A program made the position numbers and the translations under genes. From Spirogloea muscicola (lineage: Eukaryota; Streptophyta; Zygnematophyceae; Spirogloeales; Spirogloeaceae), in assembly GCA_009602725.1 (NCBI GenBank), contig WELB01000075.1:7296-20485 (forward strand): 13,190 bases of DNA, read 5' to 3'. A model generated the notes under the pieces. The model saw only the letters and a program-made list of their open reading frames with translations. It was not told the origin of the DNA and searched no databases. Shown here one piece after another: positions 1-11,030 of this stretch. Within the stretch, counting starts at the first letter, position 1. Each line of letters opens with the position of its first letter.

Positions 1-1
1 C

Positions 2-3000
2 CCGCCCCCGCCCCGCTCCTCCCGCGCCTGCCCGCTGCGCCTCCTGCCCCCGCCGCGCCGCCTCTCCCGCCCCGGCCTCTCCTGGCGCCGCTCCCCTGCC
101 GCACTCCCCGCTGTCACCCCCTTCTCCGCCTCCAACCCGCGGCCGCGGCGCCCCTCGCCCGATCCGCACAGCGTGGCCGATGCTCCGATTCCTGCTCCCG
201 CTTCTGCTGCTGTGTTCGGTGATCTCCCAGCACGAGAGCGCGACGGCACTGTGCACAGCTGCGGGGTGCTGTCACTCTCAGCTGCCATCCTGAAGGCTCT
301 GGCAGCCTGTTGTGCGGTCGCCTGCTTGGCGTGGCTCTCCTTTCCGAGACCCGGCCTGGCAGCAGCCGCCGATACCCTAGTGCCAGCTCAGGTGACCAGC
401 GAGGCAAGCCGGGTGTGGGCTGTGGCCTGGCCCAAGATCCGGGCGGTCATGGCGGTTGTTCGTGATCACGGCTTGCTGCTCACCGCCCTTCTTTCGCTCT
501 CGGCCTTCTTCTCCATGGCTGAAACATCCATCACCACGCTCTGGCCCTGGAAGGTAGGTGCCGCACCCTCTCAGATAGAGCGTCATGCTTTGCATTCTGT
601 CGCAGATCCTAGACAGGTGATTAGCCTGACAGCACCAGCTGAACGAATCCTTCTGCTATACCCGCTGTAGGTGCGAGAGCTCGCGGAGAAGGAGACTGAA
701 GGGGGGACGTTCCAGTTGCTGCGACAAGATGTCACTCGCTTTCTGACGACTATCCTCATCGGCACGACGTGCGTGTCGACGAGTGGCAACCCTCAGCTAG
801 CAGGCTGCCACTCAGTTGAGTCTTGGACCGACTGATCGCTTTTGTCGGCTGCACGTTCTGCAGAGTTGTCAACATTGCAGCCACCGCGTTGGTGACGGAG
901 GCAGCTACACTGGTCTTTGGAGAGGCAGGAGTGAGCGCTGCTACTGCTGTGATGACAGTAAGTGCAGCTCCTGGCACTCACTTTCACTGCAATGGTCAAG
1001 TTGCAAAGACAGCCCGCTCTGAAGTTTGGCCGTGTATCTGGCCACCATGTGAGCCATCTCGTGTCCAGCGAAAATGTGCCATCCTGACCATGCAGAAGCC
1101 TCTGCTTGCAGGTCCTCCTCCTTTTGTTCACCGAGATTGCACCGAAGAGCATAGCAGTCCACAATGCGACCGAGGTTGCTCGAGTTGTGGTCAGTTCATC
1201 TCCTCAGCTTGTGCACTGTTGGCCTGCTTGCACTTGGTCCCACTCATGACAGTGATGGTTACCTAGCCTTGGTCTTCCTTCGCATATCTAGGTTGAGGGC
1301 GCAGATTAAGAACTCCTCTGTGGGTCATGACAAAGTGATGAAGCAGGATACACTCGTGGCAGGTGAGACCGGTGGCCTGGCTATCTGTGGTCTTATATCC
1401 TGTGGGGCGAGCTTGTACAGCCCTGTCCATGGCTCTACTCAAGCTTCTTGGACTCAAGAGCAGCGGGTGAGGCTGCACTGCAGACGCAGAGCAGATGTTC
1501 CTCCATAGACATATCATTTGATTGTTAAAATGCTGAGAGAGATAGAGAGGTAGGCAGCAGCTAGGCTTGCAGTGTGCTCATGAAGAGCGCTTGTCAGTCA
1601 ATGCTTTACACAGGTACACAGCAGCAAGGCTCTCAGTTAGCAAACAGCTGGACAACCCTTGCTTACTGGAGCTGCCAATTGCTTCCACAACACTGACGGA
1701 TTATGCACATGTTGGCCATACTGCAGGGAACCATTTGTTAGTGAGGAAGAGTTGAAGCTCATGCTTAGAGGGGCTGAACTGAGTGGTGCCATTGAAGAAG
1801 AAGAGCAGGTACTTCCTCTACCAATATGCTTGTAGTTTCTGTGTGTCGGCTTCAGATGAGGTCAAACGAGTGTTGCGCTTTGTCGTGCCTGCACTGGCGG
1901 GCCTGCTTACAACTCGAAACCTTCTCCGCACAGACTCCAAATTACAGAGCTAACCCTTTAAGCATAAACGTACTGTATGATTGTGCTTGACGTGCTAGCG
2001 CTGCTCGTACTTGCCTCAGGAAGCACCTCATGATCCTGCAATTGGGGGACCAATGCCATATTCATTCTATGCATGTCAACATAGCTTGGCATCATCCCCG
2101 TGCAGGACATGATTGAGAATGTCCTCGACATCAAAGATACCTATGTCAGGGAGGTGATGACACCTCTTGTTGACATGGTGGCCATTGACTCAGCTGCCTC
2201 TCTCCTCGATTTCCACCAATTATGGACGCAGCAGCAATACTCAAGGTCACTGTCACGCACTTCTTGCATTTTGCTTGTTCCCGTGGATTGCAAAGGGACA
2301 TGTGCTTATGTGTCACATCGAGTAATGACTAGGGCCTCCTTCTAGTATCGCTTCTTTCTTCTCAAGTGGCTTAAGAGGCACGTAAAGCGGAATGGATCTG
2401 ACGGCCACCATATGGCTGTTTTCACAATTTGTTGACTGGTGCTGTCGTCAGGATCTCCCACTTTTGACTGCCTTGACGTGATAAATATGGATGCCTCTTT
2501 CTACAGCTTTCAACATCTCCTATTTTCTTTGCAGGGTCCCAGTGTTTGAACGGAGGGTGGACAATATTGTGGGCTTAGCCTATACCATGGACATGTTAGA
2601 CTATGTGGATCAGGTAGTTGCAGTGGTTTTGAACGAAGTACAAGTTCATGCCTGTTCTCGCATCACCCCAAGTTAACAAGGCGGAAATGGCCGCAAGCTT
2701 GCATGTACAATCATTGCCCTGGTTTCTGTGCCATCCAAGTTCAAGCTATGCAGCCTTGCATAAGCTTGACTTCAAAAAAGCACCGGTCGCAGCATATGAG
2801 CCGCTTCGGATGCATCTAATTAGTCTGTGCTGGAATCTGTTTGCAGCCTGAGCTTCTCCAGGGACTGACAGTTGGTCGCATAGCCCATCGACCAGCATAT
2901 TTCGTACCTGGTGAGAAGGTCGTCTCCTGAGTAAGAGAAGAGGAACGGGCTTTTAATGCTTGTGCTTTATCTTGAGATTGTTACACTGAGAAGGAGGCAA

Positions 3001-5301
3001 GTATGCGCTTGTCACATGGCATTTATGCATTGGGATTGGTGAGTCCAGCTCCAGATCTGCTTTATTGCAAGCAGGCAACCTAGCAGCCGTCCTGCCGTGC
3101 TCATGCAGATTCGATGTCAGTCTGGAACCTTTTGAGAGAGTTCAGGATCAGGAAAGTCCACATGGCCATCGTCCTCAATGAGTACGGCGGCAGCGTAGGG
3201 GTGAGAGGGAGGCTGCCCATCTCATGCATAAGCTGCATACAGGCCATTGCTCTCACTCTCACTGGAAAGTGCCATACTGAATGCAATGGTTTTAGCAGGA
3301 GAAAGACTAAGCTGGATTACCCTCTTTTCTGCCCGGGGCAGCTTGTGACATTGGAGGACGTTGTGGAGGAGATAGTCGGAGAAATATTTGATGAGAATGA
3401 CTCGAAGGTGAAGAGAGTGCAGCAGTATCCAACTATTGTCAGTATCCAGTATCATTCAGCTTGGCATATGAAAACTAATGCCTTGTAGAATGTACTCTGG
3501 GCATGCGGCTCTTTGCATGCCTCCACCCCACTTATGTTCTTCAAGTTTAACAGGAGGAGATTAGGAAAAAGACAGGGTACTTGGTCCAACGATCTGATGG
3601 AGTATTTGACGTTGATGCAAGCACAAGCATCGATGATCTTGCTGAGGCCTTGGACATCAAGATAAGGGTATGATGCCGAACAGGCAGATCTTTTCTATGA
3701 CGCAAATGTGACTCTTGAGCGGCTGATATTGCAATCACCGTGTGTGATCAAAGCAACATGTTGCCAGCAATCAAAGTACTGGACTGAGCAAAATATGGAA
3801 GTGGAGCTTGTCAAGTGTATTTCAGCCAAGACCTTTGAGCTAGGTTGTGGTGTGCCATGCCATCGGCTTTGTTGGCCAAGGGGTCAGTGACAAGAATGCG
3901 AAGCAACTGCCTTACCGCTTCTCCTCACTTCAAGTTGTTTGCATGCAGGGTGACAATCACTATGAGACGGTGTCTGGTTTTGTGTGTGAGGCGTTTGGGT
4001 ACATTCCCAGGACCGGTGACACCATGATATTGACCCTCACCAAGGCTGATGAGGAAGACGAGAGGAGGGATGACGAAGATGGGAAGCGTGAAGTGCATGA
4101 AGAACGTCGGCATGCGGCATTCCAGAAATACAAGCTTGAGGTCCATGCTGTTCTGCACACCATATCCACCCGTCATGTTCGAGGCTTGATGTTGACTTGC
4201 CGCTGCCAAGAGAATTGGTCTTTGCTACTGTTCGGGTGACTAGCCGTTCCTTGAGTGATGCTGATGCCTTCAGTGACATCAGCCAAGCCTGATTGGGCTA
4301 CTTGTCAGAGGCAGATGTAGTGCAAGCCAAAGTGTGTTGTGGAAGTTCGGGATGTGGTTCACCAGAAAGGGGGCAAGAAATATGCTGTGCAAGCTGACCA
4401 TGGAGTGTTGTAGTCCTTGACTGTAGTTTACAACAATAACAGCTCCTTGTGGCTCGTGCAGATCCTGGCTGGCAATGCAAGGAAGGTTGGCTCCGTCCGC
4501 TTTGAGCGTCAGGAAGTCCTGCCAGGCAGTGATGAGTTAGCTGAAATCAATGCAGAGAAGGAGAGAGATAGAGAAAGGGAGAGAGCAATGGAGCGGAATC
4601 TAGAGAGAGAGAGGTCAGAGAGGGGAATCGAAGGCAGGGAGGTTGAGAAAAGAAGGGTCAGAGTATGGCGAGAAGAGGGTGGGTGGGAGGACCGTGACAC
4701 AGATGGCGAGGGCGAGGACAGGGATGCAGAAAGGGAGGATGGATGTTACCCCTATTCAAGCAATAACAACTCCGGTGAACCAAAGGCACAGGCTTGGGAG
4801 CTGCAGTCCAGTGCCGACACCGAGGTCAGCATGGATGGAGGCAGAGAAGAAGTGGGACGAAGTGGAGGGGATGGGAGTAGGGAGGCAGACTGGAATGAAG
4901 AGGACAGAGAAAGGATACAGCAGGAGGATGCGCAGGGTGTGGGCGTGCAGTCACACAGAGAGGAGGAAGGCGTCAGCAATGGCCCCCTAAAAGCAGACAG
5001 GTCAATGCAGGGGACATTACGGCCTGTGGGGACACGGAACGGGCAGTGGGAGGAAAAGATCAAGCAGGTGGAGAGGCGGCGGCAGAGGAGGACGAAGGAG
5101 CGTTCAGATGCATCGGAGGAGCTGGACCGGCACAGGAGGGATGAGCTCAGGAGAAGGGATGGGGAGGAGGGGCAGGGGATGGAGGGCCAGGTGGCGCTTG
5201 TGGCAATGGCGGGGCGGCCAAAGGATGAGGGATTTGTGAGCGGCAGCAGTGGCGCGGTGGAGCGTGACTCAAGGAGAGAGGGTGCCGGCGCACAGGCCTG
5301 A
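2..5301 (+). CDS. Plastid DUF21/CBS-pair/CorC-domain membrane protein, MGR8/MGR9-like (5' partial, 14 exons)
   Basis: Homologous to the plant chloroplast DUF21 proteins At1g55930/At3g13070 (MGR8/MGR9), inner-envelope proteins linked to magnesium transport and related to CorC/CNNM. Exons: 2-553, 671-768, 864-957, 1112-1189, 1363-1466, 1727-1808, 2106-2245, 2535-2613, 2847-2910, 3109-3200, 3342-3407, 3554-3667, 3949-4140, 4462-5301. All introns are GT-AG, phases match, and the joined frame is 864 codons plus stop. The frame is open to the left edge with no in-frame ATG before about 450, so the start lies outside. The first ~60 residues are Arg/Pro/Ser-rich, like a transit peptide. A hydrophobic segment follows (ILKALAACCAVACLAWLSF). 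DUF21 begins at LSAFFSMAETSITTLWPWK and runs through FGEAGVSAAT and LFTEIAPKSIAVHNA. The CBS pair holds VREVMTPLVDMVAIDS, RVPVFERRVDNIVGLAY, VHMAIVLNEYGGSVG and TLEDVVEEIVGEIFDENDSK. The CorC/transporter-associated domain holds HYETVSGFVCEAFGYIPRTG and ILAGNARKVGSVRFER. The ~250-residue Arg/Glu-rich tail is unusual. Family assignment is firm; ion and direction of transport are inferred from homologues. Confidence 0.9.
4546..5301 (+). other. Arg/Glu-rich low-complexity C-terminal tail of the MGR-like protein
   Basis: Directly after the conserved CorC-domain end (SVRFERQEVLPGSDEL) the frame continues for about 250 residues made mostly of Glu, Arg, Asp, Gly and Gln. One example is EKERDRERERAMERN. 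The DNA is strongly purine-rich on the + strand, with many GAGA and AGGA runs. It has no predicted membrane segment and looks disordered or weakly coiled-coil. The plant homologues I know have a much shorter tail. The stop at 5299-5301 is in frame, but an unrecognised intron inside this exon could switch the real end to another frame: a frame open from about 5270 to 5630 carries a similarly charged stretch (LPVILAEARRAAGRRREES). Confidence 0.55.
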
Positions 5302-6748
5302 GCGAGGTCGCGAGGAAGCAGCTACCAGTGATTTTGGCAGAGGCCAGAAGGGCAGCGGGACGTCGTCGAGAGGAGTCTCACAAGGTTGCTCAAGCCTCAG
5401 AGGAGCCCGAGGAACCCCACCTTTGCCCACCCTGCCTGCGCGCCTGCTTGCTACAATCACCGATGAGCAACCCCAAGCTTCCGAGCCTAGTGGATGTACA
5501 GGGGCGCCCACTTGCCGCTGCCACTCAGCAGCCGGTGCTCTTGCTTCATCCACTGCTTCTAGGCCCCTCACTGAGCCTGTCATGGGGGGGGGCTGCTCGA
5601 TGGGCTGGATGTGGCTCCTCCGTTTGCTGATACTTGCCCAACTTTTGGCATGTCTGTTAGGCCTGGCCATCAGAACCCACCACCCTTTCACGGAGCCGCT
5701 ATTCGGGATCTCAAAGTGGCCTTTCACACAAGCGCCACATGTTGATTGTATGCTGCACTGTGGGAGCAGCCTCGGGCAGCTGCCGCTACTCCTAGCGGAC
5801 CTTGATTTCCACCTATCCATCCATATTGCTTGCCCGTCTGAGCAGTTTGCTGAGAGTGAGGCAGGCCATAAAAATCTGGTTCTAGTGGGCTCCGTTATAG
5901 GCAGTGACAGTGTGGAGCCAGTCAGGCACAGAGTGGTCGAGAGGAGGGCACGACTCAGGATTATTGCCTACTCAGAGAGGGCTGGTGGGTTCTCACGCGC
6001 AATCTGCAAGAGTTGTGAGAGAGTTGGAGAACTGGAGAGAGAAGCTCTTTCCAACGAGAGAAGGACTATTCCAGTACTAGGCGATGGCTGTGATTGGGCA
6101 GCCCAGAAAGAGAGAGAAGGCGCGCGGGGCGCATGAAGTTGAAAGGGAGGCCAGTTCCAGCCTTACAAATGTCCTGTTACGTGGGTAATGAGCTGGCTAA
6201 GGGGGACACTAAATATCCACGAGTGAGCACATGCATATTCGACAAGCTATACTGAGGAGCCAAACCACCACCACGGAGATCATTAGCCTGGGCTAATGCA
6301 CGACCAGCAGGCTGGTGAATCGCGAGTGCCTGGGAGCGCTGCAGACTCAATGATAGCCACATTCTATGGCATGCAACAATGGCTTGCGGGACGCTGAATG
6401 GCCTAAGCTACCCAAGCTACCCAGAAAGAGAATGAACAAAGTCCAAAGGGGCCAGAGAAAAAGAAGAGGCGCGGCCAGATTGACTGGTGGCTGGGAAAGG
6501 CCAGCCCAAAGTCTGAGGGAGGCTGAGTGCGAACGACTAGGACTAAGAAGGGGTGAAGCGCACAGCGACTCAAGTGGCCACGGGGTGATCAATAACCCCT
6601 CATGAGCAGCCGCAGGTCGAAGGGGGGCGAGGGCTGTGAAATGCCAGCCCAGAAACGAAGAGACCCCCCGCCCAGAAGGATTTGCTAAGGTCTAAAAGAG
6701 CCGATAGGTGCGGAGGTGGGGGATGGGCTTGATTAGCACAGTCTGGCC
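5302..6748. other. Unassigned region between the MGR-like gene and RAD17
   Basis: No recognisable gene on either strand. It should include the 3' untranslated region of the upstream gene and the promoter and 5' region of RAD17. A + strand frame from 5249 to 6136 is open and contains one hydrophobic run (MGWMWLLRLLILAQLLACLLG), but it overlaps the end of the upstream CDS and shows no family signature. A short frame at 6407-6526 encodes a lysine/arginine cluster, PEKKKRRG. There is a G9 run at 5584-5592, several AGAGAG purine runs, and a doubled AAGCTACCC at 6405-6422. I found no UGUAA-type algal polyadenylation signal on the + strand here. Confidence 0.5.
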
Positions 6749-9700
6749 ATGCCCGAGACCGCTGGCCTGTGCCACCGCGCGCCTCGAGGAGGCAGTCGCC
6801 GGCGGCAGCCTGGCCTCCGCCTGCGCCTGCGCCTGCGCCGCCATCCTACCCGCCGGGGCCCACCCCAGCCCCCCATGGCGCCCGCCCCCCCGACGCTGTG
6901 GCTGGACAAGCACCCGCCCGTGCTGCCGCGNCCACCTCACTCCCGCTGCTTGGCTCCCCACCTTGCTCCAGGTGGCAGAAGTCAGGGCGTGGCTTCACGA
7001 TCAGCTCAAACGACCACTGGGGGTGGGCACAGCCGAACCGACAGGCCATGCTGTGCCCCCTGCAGCTTCTCCCGCTTCACGCCCCAGCCTCGCTGCTGCT
7101 CCTTCGCGCCTGCACGACCAGCCTCACTGTGGCGCGTGCGCATGCCACAGGTGCATGCCGGCTGCCGCGTCCTGCTGCTCACCGGGCCCCCTGGGGCGGG
7201 CAAAACGGTGATCATGTGCCCTGCGTACCCACACAAATGCTGCCTGCGCCTCCCCGCTCTGGAGGAGCTGCAAACTGGCCAAATCCACCTCATCACGCTG
7301 TCGACGTCTCATCCTCGTCCTCCTGTTGCTGCTCCTCTCCTTCCCTGCTCCAGGCAGTGGTCCGAGTGTTGGCCCGTGCAGTAGGACTGGAGGTCGCTGA
7401 ATGGGTCACTCCTGTGCCAACGCTGTGGCACGAGCACAAGCACAGGAACAACTCCAGTACGTGAGGATGATGTTTCTTCCTAAGCACCACACTTGTCAAC
7501 GTTCTCGAGCTCGCTGAGCATCTATCTGTTGCATGCTCGTGTTGCTGGCATGCTTCCTAGTCTCACCTCTCCGTGGAAGAGGATCCATTCCGGCCAGCCC
7601 AAGTGCCTGTGCGCATGACCAGCTCCTGACGACCATCCAGTGGTCACCTTTTCTGCAATCCTCACCAGGCTATGCTTACGTCTCCAAGCTTGACGAATTC
7701 CAGGACTTCTTGTTGCAAGCCACCAGATTCCCGTCCCTGTGCCTAGTTCCGATGCCGCCTTCGATGGAAGGGTGTCAAAGTCAGGCCACCCACTCAGGTG
7801 CCATTCTGGCTGGTCGACCCACAACTTGTGACCCAGCTCCTGACGGCTCTGCCCCATGCTTGCAGAGGGGCATGGACTGCAATCTGTTCCTGCATGTTCA
7901 TGAGGCTGATGGAGGAGCTCATCGCCAATGCAAGAGTACTACTTTCCTGCGGCCATGTTGTCTGTAATCGCAGATGCAGGGGAGGCGCAAGACCAGCTGA
8001 TCTGCAGCATGACTTAAGCTCATCTCAGAACTCGTTTTGTCTAGGTTTGTTACAGCAATTGGAAGCGCTGTGGCGAAGCTGCTTTTGATAGATGATCTGC
8101 CATTGGCAGCTGACAACGAGCGGCGCCAGAAGCTTCGAGCGACACTAGAAAGGTGGGATGCTGAGATTGTCGCACTCGAGGTTCTTCATTGCACCTTTTG
8201 CTGGAGGTAGAGTGCTGAGGATGGGCTGCATACTCTTATCTACATAACCTGCTGATGGATGTGGATGCCTGATTGCCCCCATCTCATCTGCACAGCCTGT
8301 TCTGCTGCTGTGTAGTCTGGCAAAGTTGGCGCGCTTCCCTACAGTTGTGATTCTCACCGGTAAGAGCCACAAGCTGGCAGGATTCTGACATGGTGCACAG
8401 AAAATCTCGTGATCAGAGCTCTGTCGTTATCTGTCTTCTGGTTGAGGCTCGTAGCTTATACTTGGCTGCTCCAAATCAGAATCCAACACTCGGGGCAGCG
8501 AGAGGAACGAGGGAATGGCGGACCACGTATCAGCATTGCAGAGTGGTGGAGCAACTAAGGTGCCCGGTGCAGAACCACCAGTGTCTTCACATTTAGGCTT
8601 GTTATTGTTGTTGATGCCCCCGGCCAAAGTTGGCCTGCATGCGGCATGCTTGAAAGAATGACAATGCTTCTGACGGCATGGGAAGGCCAGGTGAATAGAT
8701 GGAACCTGTTCTTTTGCAGGTGACCTTCAATGCCGTCACTGACAAGAATATCATAAAGGTTCTGCTGCACATCACGACCATGGAGAAACATTCTTTGTCA
8801 CAAGAAGATGCCAACAGCTTAGCTGCCAAAAGTGCCGGTGACATTCGGCACGCTATATCTGCATTGCAGGTGCTGTGAGCTATATAGACAGTACCCAAAG
8901 CATGTAGTTGTGTCAGGGACCTTGTAGAGCAGCGCAACTGCAGCGAAAGTCTGTCTTGCCGGAGCTCATGCCTCATTCCCTGTGCATGAAACTTTTGCTT
9001 GTTGCTTGAGCAATGACTATTCACAGATGTGCATGCTTTCCAGGGTGCAGATCCGGATAACATTTTGGCTTGCCCTGTCTCCCAGCTTGCAGCAAGGGAG
9101 TAAGAGACACTGACAATGTCGGTCTTCAGTATTGGTGCATTTCCAGGAGTCCACAGAAGAATGATCTGTGGGATCCTGGTGGATCAAATGGCACTAGAAG
9201 CCATCTGGTGGCTCGTGGAATAAAGCGCCGAGGGCGAGCAGGAGCAAGGCCTGGAGATGTGCGAAGTGACAGAAGGATGCCTAGCAAGAGTGCACCTACA
9301 ACAAAAGAAGCAGCTGCAGGGAGGGATGAGTCGTTGGCCTTATTTCACATGCTAGGGAAGCTTTTACACAATAAGCGCCTGCCAAACACAGATCTTGACG
9401 ATGGTGCGTTCCCGTGAGGTGGTGCCATGCTTCGATGAGTTGCACATTCCCATATGGTTGGAGGCACAGAAAGGAGAGAGCTAATATGTCTATCTTTACT
9501 TTGCATCTCTCTAGCAGCTTGGGTAGAACCTCTGGTGCTTCAGTTCTGATTGAAGTGTTCTATGCTGAGGCTGCTGCCGGCTGGAATGATGTACTGTTGC
9601 CAGTGAATGCTGGTAGTCATCAACACAAGCAGATCGCCAAACATATGGGCTGCATGTTTTTGTCAGGCAAGCAATGCAACCTGGAGCTTCACAAAGACCT

Positions 9701-11030
9701 TAGAAGGCGCGCACTGAAGATGCAGCCCCCAGAGGATCTGCTGCAGCACACTGATGCAGATTTTGAGACATTGTCGTGCTTCCTCCACGAAAACAGTAAG
9801 ATGAAGGCTAACACCTCCGCACTGATACTCAGGCGAAAGATCCAGTCTTATGTTACTTATTTGTGATATGTATTGAATCTGTTATCTACGTGAAGCCTGC
9901 CCTTTGATAACTTGTCTACTGATGTCTTCTCTCTCATCTGAGCATGTTCCTGATGAGTTCTTGCAGTCATAGACTTCATAGACGAGGACGGGGTGGAAGA
10001 TCTGTCTGAGATCCTGTTCTACATCAGCACTGCTGACTGCCTTAGGACGATGGTAGGAAGGCCGTCGCGAGTGCAACGATTGGATAGCATAGACAATAGT
10101 TCCACCGATCCTGCGGGGGTCGCTGGCCACGCTGCCAGCCTTGTTGCAGCTCGAGGCGTGCTCTTTGCCAACGCTCATCCAGCGCCTACCAGGTAAGGCT
10201 TGAGTGTCTAGGGTGCCTGTACCAGGCTGCTGTGGATGGTCAGATGCTAGTTGCTCGCACATGTGAAGCATGTCACACCTTGCAAGCCACACGGTCCACT
10301 GGTCTGTGGCAGAGAGAAAGAGAAGAAGAGGCCCAAGCTGTCCAGCGTGGCAGCTGAGGGCTAGCAGAGGTCCTCCCTGTCAGTGGCCTGAGGCGATTGA
10401 CACATGCCGCCATGCTACACGTATCCTGAAGCTTCCGGTGGTTTGCAGCTTCTCTAAAATCCGACGCCCAGCCGTGTGGTCTGCTGATGTACAGCGACGA
10501 GCGTTGCTGGTATGGATTGCTCAGTAGCTTCAGTCAGACTGAGTGGCGTCAGGCGTGCAAGCTTATGAGTGCCAGTCCTGACCATGTCGCAGATATCGTC
10601 CACCTTGCAAGTTGCAGTGAATCGATCTTATCAGGAGAACAGGATAAGGGAAAACCGTTCCGGACCATATTTTGATGTGGACTCTACTTGACTGAGCAAG
10701 TATTTGAACCTCGTGCAGGCTAAGGTGAAGTGCTCCAGTTGCGGACCCCTTGCCTTGCACGGCCTGGCAGACAATCACTTCCCTCACGTGGAGAATCTGT
10801 CATCGTGGCCCTCTGCTCACTCTGGCACTCGGGAGCTTTCTTGTTGTGGCACTTTGGGCATGGCAACGAGTGTAGAGCACCAAGCACTCGACGTCCTTGA
10901 AGGCACACTGGTTGCCGAGGGGGTTCTTGATTTGCCACTGAGGCCATCAAGACCTGCCCCCCAACTCCACAGTGCTGTCGAGGATGACCAGGATGACATG
11001 GATGAGGATGATGATATTGAGGTCTTCTAA
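6749..11030 (+). CDS. RAD17: RAD17 checkpoint clamp loader (multi-exon; N-terminus and C-terminal exons uncertain)
   Basis: RAD17 replaces the large RFC subunit and loads the 9-1-1 clamp at DNA damage in the nucleus. Supported exons: ~6749-6930 (LWLDKHPPVLPR), 6972-7022 (VAEVRAWLHDQLKRPLG), 7151-7207 (VLLLTGPPGAGKT, Walker A), 7354-7456 (VGLEVAEWVTPVPTLW), 7669-~7797 (SKLDEFQDFLLQAT), 8056-8152 (KLLLIDDLP, Walker B), 8316-8359 (LAKLARFPTVVILT), 8480-8559 (HVSALQSGGATK), 8720-8869 (VTFNAVTDKNIIKVLL, AGDIRHAISALQ), 9130-9403 (DESLALFHMLGKLLHNKRL), 9667-9795 (KMQPPEDLLQHTD, FLHEN), 9967-10192 (IDFIDEDGVEDLSEILFYIS, AARGVLFANAHPAP). These join in phase with GT-AG introns, except across the N at 6931. 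The 7797 donor is weak; 7779 is an alternative in the same phase. A probable last exon from 10719 ends in the acidic DEDDDIEVF, with stop at 11028-11030, as RAD17 tails do. Exons in 10193-10718 are unresolved; SHTVHWSVAERKRR from 10287 fits the phase. The first in-frame ATG after the stop at 6734 is 6749, with another at 6875; earlier exons are possible. Confidence 0.85.
6821..6838 (+). repeat. CTGCGC hexamer, three tandem copies
   Basis: Three consecutive CTGCGC units lie in the putative first RAD17 coding exon, where they encode alternating Leu-Arg. The surrounding 6780-6900 stretch is very GC-rich. The repeat makes both the sequence accuracy and the choice of start codon (6749 or 6875) less certain here. 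Confidence 0.6.
6931..6931. other. Undetermined base (N), probable assembly gap inside a RAD17 exon
   Basis: The only N in the window. It is the third base of an Arg codon (CGN) right after LWLDKHPPVLP. The RAD17 block that normally follows, of the type L-A-V-H-K-K-K, is absent. There is no GT dinucleotide between the N and the next acceptor at 6970-6971. The N therefore probably stands for missing sequence rather than one base. Confidence 0.65.

Noticed and set aside
5269-5820. 183-codon minus-strand open frame
   Set aside because: It lies antisense to the end of the MGR-like gene, has no motif, and is most simply explained by purine-rich + strand sequence with few minus-strand stops.
5249-6136. 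Long + strand open frame with one hydrophobic run
   Set aside because: It starts inside the MGR-like last exon in another frame, begins at a GTG, has no family motif, and its composition changes abruptly along its length. Kept only as a note in the unassigned region.
6422-6490. QIDWW as a PCNA-interacting (PIP) motif
   Set aside because: The spacing Q-x-x-hydrophobic-x-x-aromatic-aromatic is not met; the hydrophobic residue is one position off.
7866-7976. Extra RAD17 exon reading FMRLMEELIANARV
   Set aside because: It follows an acceptor-like CAG, but the exons either side join directly in phase (ending at 7797 or 7779, restarting at 8056), and other RAD17 proteins need no insertion of this length before Walker B.
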